Assembly (NCBI GenBank): GCA_014240065.1
Contig: JAAZXR010000032.1
Span: 4,647 to 45,709 of the forward strand
Length of the DNA: 41,063 nucleotides
DNA from: Myxococcales bacterium
Lineage (GTDB): Bacteria; Myxococcota_A; Polyangia; Nannocystales; Nannocystaceae
Reading direction: 5' to 3'
Of the stretch, positions 25,991 to 33,304 are shown piece after piece. Positions within the stretch are counted from its first letter, which is position 1. Each line of letters begins with the position of its first letter. The notes below the pieces were generated by a model. The model did not search any database and was not told the origin of the DNA. It worked only from the letters and a program-made list of their open reading frames with translations. The translations under genes were made by a program, and so were the position numbers.

Positions 25991-27592
25991 ATGGATTTTC
26001 GGCGCTTTCGTTCGTCCCTTGCAGTCTTCGCGATGGCGGGCACCCTCGGGTGCAGCGGCTCATCCGGCGAGAGCGCCAGCGCAGAGGATGGCGGCACTGG
26101 GGGCGCCGACGACGGCAACCTGCCCCAAGAGGACCTGGGCATGGAGGGGATCCCCGCGCAGGGGGGCCTCACCATCAAGCGCGTGGAGGTGAACCAGGGG
26201 GTGGGTATCGACATCGCTCGCGACGGCGCCTGGCTCGACGGCCCGCAGCGCATCGCCAATATCATCTACGGGCGCGAGACGATTTTGCGGGCCTTTTGGA
26301 CCCTGCCAGCGGACTGGACCCCGCGCGCGATGGAGGCGCGGCTTCACCTTCGCTACACCGACGGCACCCAGACCGTGCAGTCCTTCGAGCTTGAGGTGGC
26401 GGGGCCGTCCGATCCCTCCGACCTCGCGACGGGAGCGTTCGGATGGCTCCTCGATCCGGAAGAGCTCCAAGCGGACATGGAATTCCGGGTGACGCTGTGG
26501 GAGCTTGGCGACGGTCCGAAGACGGAGTCACCGGTGGAGGCGACAGATGGCTGGAGCGTGGTGGGCGTGGAGCAGGCGCCCGCGGAGATCCGCGCGGTCA
26601 TCGTCCCGGTGATCTACAGCGACAACCCCGAGGGCTGCGAGACCGACATGACCGCCCTGACCGACGCCCAGTATCAGGGCTTCGCGGACTACCTGAAGGA
26701 TCAAAACCCCGCTCAAGAGATCATCTTAACCGTGCGTGAAGAGCCCATCTTGCGCACCTCGTCGATCAACGATCCCTCCAACTTCTTCTCGCAGCTTCAG
26801 CAGCTTCGCATCGACGACGACGCGGCGCCCAACGAGTACTACTACGGACTCTACGACGACTGCGGCGGAGCCGCCGGGACCTTGGGTGCGGCGCCCAGCG
26901 ACAACGTGCCGCCCACCAAGGAGGCGGCCCAAGGGCGGATCGCGGCGGGGCGCTGGTTCAGCGACGCCCAAGCGCCCGTCACGTGGAGCACCTTCCTTCA
27001 CGAGGTGGGGCACACCCAATCCTTCGCCCACACCCCCTGCGGCGCCGACGGGAATATGCCGGCCAGCCCCGATCCCGCCTATCCCTACAGCGGCGGGGAG
27101 ATCGGCGTGTGGGGCGTCAACACCCGCACCCTCAAGGGCTACGAGCCGGCGAGCGCCTTCGACTATATGGGCTACTGCGATCCCTCGTGGGTGTCCGACT
27201 ACCGCTGGCGGCTCGCGTTTGAGCAGATTCGTGCGCTCACGTCGTGGGATTACGAGTCCGCGCCGCCCTCCGAGTTACCGGCGACGCACCTGCTGCAAGG
27301 CCTGCTCTACGAAGACGGGAGCCAAGAGTGGTGGACGACCCTCGGGGCGCCCACGCCGGCCCGCGACTTCGTACCCTCGGTGGTGACCGTGCGACCCGAT
27401 CTGGCGAGCCCGCGCGAGGTGGAGGCGCAGGTGTGGGAGGTCCAAGACACGGAGCAGCAGGTGCGCATGGTGTCGGCGGTGCTGCCGGAGGGTGTCACGC
27501 ACCTGTCGCAGATCGACTCACTCGAGCTGCTCACCCAAGGCGAGCTGTGGACGCCCACGGCGGCGCAGCTGCGCGACGATGTGAGCCGCTAG
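25991..27592 (+). CDS. Metzincin-like zinc metalloprotease lipoprotein
   Basis: A 533-residue lipoprotein with lipobox TLGC (Cys21), followed by a Ser/Gly/Asp-rich linker of about 40 residues. The catalytic zinc motif is HEVGHTQSFAH (His337, Glu338, His341, His347), the HExxHxxxxxH form of metzincins. A likely Met-turn lies 45 residues on in DYMGYCDPSW. The preceding half is beta-rich (IKRVEVNQGVGIDIA, RAFWTLPADWTPRAME) and recalls M66/StcE-like proteins. It should be a surface-exposed protease. The ATG at 25991 gives a complete signal peptide. It ends in the first copy of a short direct repeat. The 105 bases before it contain no gene. Confidence 0.85.
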   Translation: MDFRRFRSSLAVFAMAGTLGCSGSSGESASAEDGGTGGADDGNLPQEDLGMEGIPAQGGLTIKRVEVNQGVGIDIARDGAWLDGPQRIANIIYGRETILRAFWTLPADWTPRAMEARLHLRYTDGTQTVQSFELEVAGPSDPSDLATGAFGWLLDPEELQADMEFRVTLWELGDGPKTESPVEATDGWSVVGVEQAPAEIRAVIVPVIYSDNPEGCETDMTALTDAQYQGFADYLKDQNPAQEIILTVREEPILRTSSINDPSNFFSQLQQLRIDDDAAPNEYYYGLYDDCGGAAGTLGAAPSDNVPPTKEAAQGRIAAGRWFSDAQAPVTWSTFLHEVGHTQSFAHTPCGADGNMPASPDPAYPYSGGEIGVWGVNTRTLKGYEPASAFDYMGYCDPSWVSDYRWRLAFEQIRALTSWDYESAPPSELPATHLLQGLLYEDGSQEWWTTLGAPTPARDFVPSVVTVRPDLASPREVEAQVWEVQDTEQQVRMVSAVLPEGVTHLSQIDSLELLTQGELWTPTAAQLRDDVSR

Positions 27593-27680
27593 GCGCGCAG
27601 AGATGAGCCGCGAGGCGCGCCGATGGTCGAGCTCTCAGGCGATGTGAGCCGCGAGGCGCTCCGAGGGTCGAGCCCACGGG
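27578..27680. repeat. Three imperfect direct repeats at the protease gene end
   Basis: Copies of GATG(TG)AGCCGC(T/G)AGGCGC occur at about 27578, 27603 and 27641; the first contains the protease stop codon. Copies two and three also share a following GGTCGAGC segment. This looks like a local duplication of the gene end. Confidence 0.7.
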
Positions 27681-27690
27681 CGGTGCGGAC

Positions 27691-28926
27691 CTAGGGCGCG
27701 CACGCGGATGGGTTGAAGCCGTAGAGGATCTCCTCCGAACGGTTGAGGGTGTAGACATTGCCGTCGTAGCCCACCGACACCCCCACGGCGTAGTCGTGGC
27801 CGGGCGTGCCGAACTGCATGGTATGTCCTCGGGTGCCCGCGGCGTCGAAGGTGGTGAGGAAGCCGTCGTCGTAGCCCCGCACCCACTGGCTGCCGTCGAT
27901 GGCCCCTTCGGTCCAACCCGAGATGTACACGCTCCCGCCGGCGTCGGCCTTGATGTACTGCGCGTGGTCGGTCACAGGGGTCCCGAACAGGCGGGTCCAA
28001 AGGACCGCGCCAGCGGAATCGTACTTGCGCACGAAGGCGTCACCGTGCCCGCGGTACTCCTGATCGTCGATGGAGGTGTGGGTGTAGCCCGTGATGAAGA
28101 CGTTCCCGTCGTCGTCGGTGGTGACGTCGTGCGCGGCGTCGTCTTCCGGCGTCTCGAGCTGGCGCACCCACCGGAGAGTTCCCGAGGTGCTGAACTTGGC
28201 GACGAAGGCGTCGTCGGACCATTTTGTGGCGCCAGGTTGGTCAAAGACGCCCTCGGTCCTCCCGGTCACGTAGACGTTCCCGTTCGCGTCGGTCGCGACC
28301 GCGTGGGGCTGCTCATCCTCAGTGGTGCCGAGGATACGCGTCCACTGTTGCGCTCCGTCGGGGTTGTATTTGGCGAGGAGGAGATCGCTCGATTGGGCCG
28401 ACCAGGTTCTGTGGACGACGTAGAGGTTGCCGCTCGGGTCGATGGCGAGGTCAATGACCGGTTTCGTATCAGAGCGGTACAAAATTCCCCGCTCGGTCCC
28501 GTCCGTTCCGTACCTTGCGATGAAGGCGTCTCTCTTTCCGGTCTCACCGGACTGGCGTTCACCAAAGACGAACAAATCTCCGTCGGGACCGGTCGCGATG
28601 GACGAGAGCCAGATACGATGGAGGTCGTCGGGGGTGATCTGTTGGGTCCATCGTACGGCACCTGCGGCGTCATAGGCGGCGATCACACCCATCGTCTCGT
28701 CGAGCAAGCTGTCGTTCCACACGACGTACACATGACCGTGGACGTCGGTGATCATGTCCTGAGGCGATGCGGTGTACAAATATTCGAGTGAACGGGTGAG
28801 GTCCTCGCAGACACCGTCATCGACGCACCCACTGCTGACCGCGGTCATGCTCAGCGCCGCGATGGCCGCCAACGCACCACCGCCGAGCAACCCACGACGA
28901 CGCGCTACCCAAACCGATGTGCTCAT
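27691..28926 (-). CDS. Beta-propeller (SBBP-type repeat) lipoprotein
   Basis: A 411-residue exported lipoprotein. The signal has an Arg-Arg-Arg-Gly-Leu-Leu start suggestive of the Tat route and a lipobox SSGC (Cys34). The mature part is a run of 50-residue repeats of the form GNVYVTGRTEG ... DAFVAKFSTSGTLRWVRQL, as in SBBP and related beta-propeller proteins, at least six of them, for example GNVFITGYTHTS and GSVYISGWTEG. No enzyme motif is visible; it is probably a binding or structural surface protein. The ATG at 28926 with GCGGA three bases upstream is preferred over the ATG at 28944. It converges on the metalloprotease gene. Confidence 0.88.
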   Translation of the reverse strand: MSTSVWVARRRGLLGGGALAAIAALSMTAVSSGCVDDGVCEDLTRSLEYLYTASPQDMITDVHGHVYVVWNDSLLDETMGVIAAYDAAGAVRWTQQITPDDLHRIWLSSIATGPDGDLFVFGERQSGETGKRDAFIARYGTDGTERGILYRSDTKPVIDLAIDPSGNLYVVHRTWSAQSSDLLLAKYNPDGAQQWTRILGTTEDEQPHAVATDANGNVYVTGRTEGVFDQPGATKWSDDAFVAKFSTSGTLRWVRQLETPEDDAAHDVTTDDDGNVFITGYTHTSIDDQEYRGHGDAFVRKYDSAGAVLWTRLFGTPVTDHAQYIKADAGGSVYISGWTEGAIDGSQWVRGYDDGFLTTFDAAGTRGHTMQFGTPGHDYAVGVSVGYDGNVYTLNRSEEILYGFNPSACAP

Positions 28927-29078
28927 TGGTCCGCTTCGATCCATGTGCGCAGCCTACCACCCCGCGATGGTGCAAAAGATCGAGCCTCCCGGACTACGGC
29001 GCGACTGTTCACCACCGCAGGCGTCGTCGTCGACGAGGCTGCGGGGCTCAGTTGACCCCGTCCGTAGGCTTGAGAAGC

Positions 29079-31451
29079 TCAATCGGGTGTGGAAGCAGGC
29101 GTGGGATTCGGGGCGGGCAGAACGTCCGCCGAGGCGGGCGTCTCAGGTGCGGGTGGAGCCGCGGGGGCGGGCGCAGCCTCGGGGGCGGGCGCAGTTTCGG
29201 GGGTGGGAGAGGGCTCGGGAGCGGCGGCGGGGGGATCGACCGGCGTGGGGTTGGCCGCCGGCGTGGGGCCGGGTGTCACGGTGGCCGCAGCCTTCGCGTT
29301 TTTACGACGCATGCGCCATTGCCTCCTGCCCTCGTATTTCTTCATGGGGAAGGCCACCCGCACACCGGTGGTGATGCCCAGGCCCGTATTCGACACGTCG
29401 GGGAGGTTGGGCACCTTGATGCGGCTGCTCCACTGTTGGCGCAGCTCCGCCATGAATCCGATGTAGTTGTTGATGCGGATGTCCACGCCCGCGTGGAGCT
29501 CAAAGCCCACGCCCGCGCCGAACTCCGCGGTGGTCGACATGGCCTCGCGCTGGTACTCGATATTCATCAAGTCGAGGCCGAACCCCAACCCGAAGGACGG
29601 GCGAATGAAGAAGTCTTCGAAGGCGTAGAATTCGCCGCCGAAGTAGAGCGGCACGCTGAAGTAATCGATCCCCGTGGCGTCTCCGGCGTCGAACCCTGGG
29701 GAGCCAGGTGATCGCACCAAGGTGGCGGTCCCGCGGGTGAAGCCGGTGCGAAAGTACGCGACGCCTTCGGGGAAGCTGCGGGGCTTGTCTTCGGTGTCGA
29801 AGATGGTCCAGCGCACGTCGACGCCGCGCAGCGCCTGACCAGCGCCGCTCTCGGAGAAGCCGGCGAACTGGTCCTTGGTGACCCGGGAGTCCCCTTGCTG
29901 GATCTCGCCGGCGGCGCCGTAGGGGGTGAACTGGGTGCCCACCGTCAGCTGCCCCCAGAGGATCTTGGGGATCTTCTCCTCTTTCTTCTTGTCGTCGTCG
30001 TCGTCGTCGTCGTCGCAGTCGCAGTCGGGTGGGGGAGGTGGACCTTCAGGATCGCCGCGCTCGCCGAGGCGGATGACCTCGACGGTGTCGCCGTCGGAGG
30101 AGGTCCAACGGCGGACCTCCCACTCGGGATCTTCCACCGCGAGCTGCGCTTCTGCGGCGGTGTAACCCGCGTAGTAGCTCGGGCCGTAGCCCACCCGGAA
30201 CAGGCCGGCGTGGAAGGCGTCGGCCAAGGCGCCGCGCTCTTGGGAGTCGCGGGTGGTGAAGGTGAGGTCGCTGGCGAGCACCGCGCCGTTGTCTTCGGCG
30301 GAGATTCGCGCCTCGACCCTGGCCCGGGTCCTTGGGTCTCGCCGGGCGAGGTACAAGGGTCCGCTCGGGACCCGCAGGTAGGCGGGGTGGGCGTCACTTC
30401 GCCGCAGGTCGGCGAGGCGGACGCCCCGCTCGTCTTCCACCAGATAGTGGCCGTTGTCCTCGCCCACGAACAAAACGACGCGGCGTTGGGGCAGGTCCCT
30501 GTGGACGAGGAGCGGCGCTCGCTGATCGGCGGCGGGGGGGTGTACGGACACGTCGAGGCGCGCGCGGGGGTCCTCCACGCCGCGGTTCGCCGCGGAGACA
30601 AAGGCGCCGATCTCGGAGTATTCGATGCGCCCGTCCCCGTTGATGTCGCCGCCGCCTCGCATGGCGCTCAGCAGCTGGTGGGTGAAGATCCCCCCGCGAT
30701 AGCGCTCCCACTCGTGGGTCGTTTGGTCGCTCGAGCTCGCGAGCAACACCCCGGTGTTGGGGTGGGCGTCGAGGCGCTCGGCGTCGAGGTACTCGCGCAC
30801 GGCCTCGGGGTTCTTGGGCGTGACGCGATCGGACTTCCAGCCCTCGCCACGAGACAACACCAGATCTTCGCTGCGGCAGGCGTCGACGAGCAGGTGGTTC
30901 ACGTTGGCCTTGGAGCCGCCGACGAGCTCGCCCAAGAGCTCATGACGGGTGAGGCGACCTTGTTCGAGGGTCAAGAATTCCCGGCCGTCATCGCCGAGAT
31001 CACCGTGGCCGGAGTAGTAGATCGTGAAGGTGGCGTCCTCATCGCTCGCCTCGATCTGCGCCATGAAGTCGGCGTGTGCCGTTCGGATCGCCTCCAAGTT
31101 CGGACGCTTCGCGCGCGTCACGAGCTCGGGGTACAGGGCCTGGCTCTCGGTGTCGAAGGTGGTGAGCAGCGCCACGGTGGTCCCGCTGTCCTCGAGGAGC
31201 TCTGTCATCCGCGCCGCGTCATCGTCGGCGAAGCGGAGGGTCGGGAGCGCATCGCGAGGGCTGAGGTTGGTGCCGATGACGATGGCGTAGGCGCTGGTCG
31301 CTTGGGTCGCGGGCGCCACAGCGGCGAAGGGGTCGGGCTCCTCCGCGCGTGCGACCGACGCGGCGAGCATCACGATCGCGGTGAACGCCGCGCCGATCAG
31401 GCGACGTTGGGAGGGGCGAGGGACGTGGATTTTGTCGGTACGTTTCATCAT
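29079..31451 (-). CDS. Exported caspase-family (C14) protein with C-terminal beta-barrel-like domain
   Basis: A 790-residue protein with a signal peptide (about 1-36, VMLAASVARA). A caspase/metacaspase domain covers about 50-330: strand AYAIVIGTN, catalytic His149 in YYSGHGD and Cys192 in LLVDACRSED, then GVLLASSSD. An EF-hand-like DINGDGRIEYSE loop follows (about 290-302), possibly binding calcium. An unassigned region leads to an acidic Asp8/Lys linker at about 480-490. The next 230 residues are beta-strand rich with alternating aromatics (YFSVPLYFGGEFYAFEDFFI, SFGLGFGLDL), like an OmpA- or opacity-type outer-membrane barrel. The tail is Pro/Ala-rich. I start at the ATG at 31451, whose ATGA overlaps the stop of the upstream gene, so it is coupled to the anti-sigma-like and sigma genes. 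Confidence 0.87.
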   Translation of the reverse strand: MMKRTDKIHVPRPSQRRLIGAAFTAIVMLAASVARAEEPDPFAAVAPATQATSAYAIVIGTNLSPRDALPTLRFADDDAARMTELLEDSGTTVALLTTFDTESQALYPELVTRAKRPNLEAIRTAHADFMAQIEASDEDATFTIYYSGHGDLGDDGREFLTLEQGRLTRHELLGELVGGSKANVNHLLVDACRSEDLVLSRGEGWKSDRVTPKNPEAVREYLDAERLDAHPNTGVLLASSSDQTTHEWERYRGGIFTHQLLSAMRGGGDINGDGRIEYSEIGAFVSAANRGVEDPRARLDVSVHPPAADQRAPLLVHRDLPQRRVVLFVGEDNGHYLVEDERGVRLADLRRSDAHPAYLRVPSGPLYLARRDPRTRARVEARISAEDNGAVLASDLTFTTRDSQERGALADAFHAGLFRVGYGPSYYAGYTAAEAQLAVEDPEWEVRRWTSSDGDTVEVIRLGERGDPEGPPPPPDCDCDDDDDDDDKKKEEKIPKILWGQLTVGTQFTPYGAAGEIQQGDSRVTKDQFAGFSESGAGQALRGVDVRWTIFDTEDKPRSFPEGVAYFRTGFTRGTATLVRSPGSPGFDAGDATGIDYFSVPLYFGGEFYAFEDFFIRPSFGLGFGLDLMNIEYQREAMSTTAEFGAGVGFELHAGVDIRINNYIGFMAELRQQWSSRIKVPNLPDVSNTGLGITTGVRVAFPMKKYEGRRQWRMRRKNAKAAATVTPGPTPAANPTPVDPPAAAPEPSPTPETAPAPEAAPAPAAPPAPETPASADVLPAPNPTPASTPD
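29991..30014. repeat. GTC trinucleotide tract (eight copies)
   Basis: Eight perfect GTC units in plus orientation code for eight consecutive Asp in the caspase-family protein linker. Slippage would change linker length without breaking the frame. Confidence 0.85.
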
Positions 31452-32317
31452 TGCGGCTTTCCAGAGGTCGTGTGCAGCTCGATGCCCAGCTCGACGGCCG
31501 AGCAGTCGCGCTGGGAGGTGCACGGTGGGTTGGAGTCTTCATCGAGGTACGTGGTCCAGGTGGGCCCCGAGGAGGTGGCGCTGGGCTCGCCGGCGAGGAC
31601 AGAGGCCCATCGTTGAATGTCGTCGTGATCCACCATGCGTCCTTGCTCGAGCAACACCCCGAACACGCGGAGCATTCCCGGGCGGTGATTGATCTCGAGG
31701 GCCACTGTGATCTGCGCGGGCGCCCACGCGCCGCTCTCGGGGCGAAGGGCGGCGGGGTCGTCGGGCGTCGGCGCGTAGTACAAGACCTGGCCGCGTCCAT
31801 CGAGGCCGAACAACACCAGCGGGCGGTCGGGATCTGTGGCTGCGGCGACGCGGTAGGCGAAGCTCATGGTGTCGGCCACCTCACAGCCGCGCTCGGCGGG
31901 TCGCAGCGGGTCGCCACACAGGGCGCGCAGAGCGAGCGGGCCGGAGGCGTCGTCTCCGCGCACGGTGAACTGCGAGGAGGTGTGGTCCGTGCGCACCCAA
32001 AACACCAAGGCGGCGAGACCCGCTGCGAGGGCGCCCCCGGACCACAGCGCGCGGCGCCCCCGGCGGAGCCATGTGGCCAGAGGATTGGCTCGGGGCTGGA
32101 GCTCGCCAAGCAGGCGGTCGTGCACGAGGTCGAGCTCGAATGGACACCAGCCGTCATCGCTGCCCTCGAGGATCCGCAGGCCGTGCACCGCGACGTCAAA
32201 GTGGGCCCGGGTGTCGGCGTCGGCAGACATCCGCTCGAAGAGGCGACGGCGTCGCCTCTGCGGGAGCTCCCCGAGCACGTAGCGCCGAATGGCCGCGAGC
32301 TTTCGGCGGTGGTTCAT
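31448..32317 (-). CDS. Single-pass membrane protein, anti-sigma-like layout
   Basis: A 289-residue protein encoded between the ECF-like sigma factor and the caspase-family gene, with ATGA overlaps on both sides. Residues 1-55 resemble the anti-sigma N-terminus (RRYVLGELPQRRRRRLFERM, then FDVAVHGLRILEG) but lack the His-x3-Cys-x2-Cys zinc motif. One membrane helix lies at about 90-108 (ALWSGGALAAGLAALVFWV). The C-terminal 180 residues would be periplasmic, with strands such as PLVLFGLDGRGQVLYYAP, like a small sensor or binding domain, and four cysteines that might pair. Position and topology suggest that it holds the sigma factor at the membrane, but this is inference; no sequence signature proves it. 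Confidence 0.8.
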   Translation of the reverse strand: MNHRRKLAAIRRYVLGELPQRRRRRLFERMSADADTRAHFDVAVHGLRILEGSDDGWCPFELDLVHDRLLGELQPRANPLATWLRRGRRALWSGGALAAGLAALVFWVRTDHTSSQFTVRGDDASGPLALRALCGDPLRPAERGCEVADTMSFAYRVAAATDPDRPLVLFGLDGRGQVLYYAPTPDDPAALRPESGAWAPAQITVALEINHRPGMLRVFGVLLEQGRMVDHDDIQRWASVLAGEPSATSSGPTWTTYLDEDSNPPCTSQRDCSAVELGIELHTTSGKPQ

Positions 32318-33072
32318 GCGACCCCCTTGATCAGCTGGGCGGTGGCCGCCGCGGCGAGCAGCAAGGTCGCGTCTTGGGGCAGCCATTGCGTCTCGCCCCG
32401 CGCTTGCAGGTAGCGGATGAGGGCGCGACGGATCTTTTTCTCCCGCGTACGAATCACTTGACGTCCGACGCCGAGCGCCGCGGCGACGTCCTGTTGGCCG
32501 GCGCCCTCCGAGTATCGGAGTCGGACGAGGGCTTGATCCTCGGGGCTCAGCTGCGCCAAAAATTCAGTCACCAGACGGCGCACGGAGGCGTCGTGCGCGG
32601 CGGCCTCCGGATTTTGGGGAGGCGCAGCGGCGGTGGGGGTGGCGAGGTGCGCGGGGGTCTCGGCGGTCTCGCTGACCGACTCGGGCCCCGCACCCACCGC
32701 CGGGAACAAGCGCTCTTTGGCGCGAAATCCGGCGATCACCACGTTGCGCGCGATGGTGGCGATGTAGGGGCCGTAGGGGCGCAAGCCGTCGTAGGAGATC
32801 CGCGCCTTGGGTTCGAAGGCCCGGCGAAAGGTGTCGTGGAGCGCGTCTTGAAAGTCGAAGGCGGAGGCGTAGCCCACGAACCGACGAGGTTGCCCGCCCG
32901 AACGGAACGAGAAGCCGTGTCGCAGCAGGCCGGCGATCCGGGGGGCATACTCGCGATACACGGCCGACAACACCTTCGTTTCCCCTTCGCGAAACGAGAG
33001 CAAAAACGGACGCGGCCAGGGCTCAAAATCCTGCGTGGTCGTCTGCGGGTCCTCGGCGGTCACAAGGTCCAC
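32314..33072 (-). CDS. RNA polymerase ECF-like sigma factor
   Basis: Predicted sigma70-family factor of about 252 residues. The region-2 helices include DALHDTFRRAFEP and GPYIATIARNVVIAGFRAKERL, and region 4 is FLAQLSPEDQALVRLRYSEG followed by QQDVAAALGVGRQVIRTRE, the DNA-binding helix-turn-helix. A 50-residue Pro/Ala-rich linker separates them. An extra hydrophobic C-terminus (LLLAAAATAQLI) is unusual. The frame is open to 33315, but the part before about 33081 overlaps the upstream region of a divergent gene and looks unconserved. GTG codons at 33081, 33072 and 33063 are all possible; I chose 33072. It is the first gene of the three-gene operon with the anti-sigma-like and caspase-family proteins. 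Confidence 0.85.
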   Translation of the reverse strand: MDLVTAEDPQTTTQDFEPWPRPFLLSFREGETKVLSAVYREYAPRIAGLLRHGFSFRSGGQPRRFVGYASAFDFQDALHDTFRRAFEPKARISYDGLRPYGPYIATIARNVVIAGFRAKERLFPAVGAGPESVSETAETPAHLATPTAAAPPQNPEAAAHDASVRRLVTEFLAQLSPEDQALVRLRYSEGAGQQDVAAALGVGRQVIRTREKKIRRALIRYLQARGETQWLPQDATLLLAAAATAQLIKGVA

Positions 33073-33304
33073 TATGCACACCGACCCGACGTTGGTTGGA
33101 TCCGATGAGCGTTTCTTCGAGATGACTGAAAATCGCGCACAGTCCGCAGCGCGCTCGAGCGCGCTCAGAATCTCGTTTGGCTGACTTCGATCGCAGTTCT
33201 TGAGGTGTGTGACCGGGGACTCGATCGCGACGTCGTGGCTGGGCGCGTCGAATCGTCGGCTCCACCGCGTTCGAATTGCCTCGCGCGCGCGAAGGGGGAG
33301 TTTG

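Noticed and set aside
27578-27680. CRISPR array
   Set aside because: Only three short imperfect repeats with unequal spacing, one inside a coding end; no cas genes.
29895-31616. 573-codon open frame opposite the caspase-family gene
   Set aside because: It includes the reverse of the GTC tract as a Val run and has no motif; antisense to a gene with intact catalytic residues.
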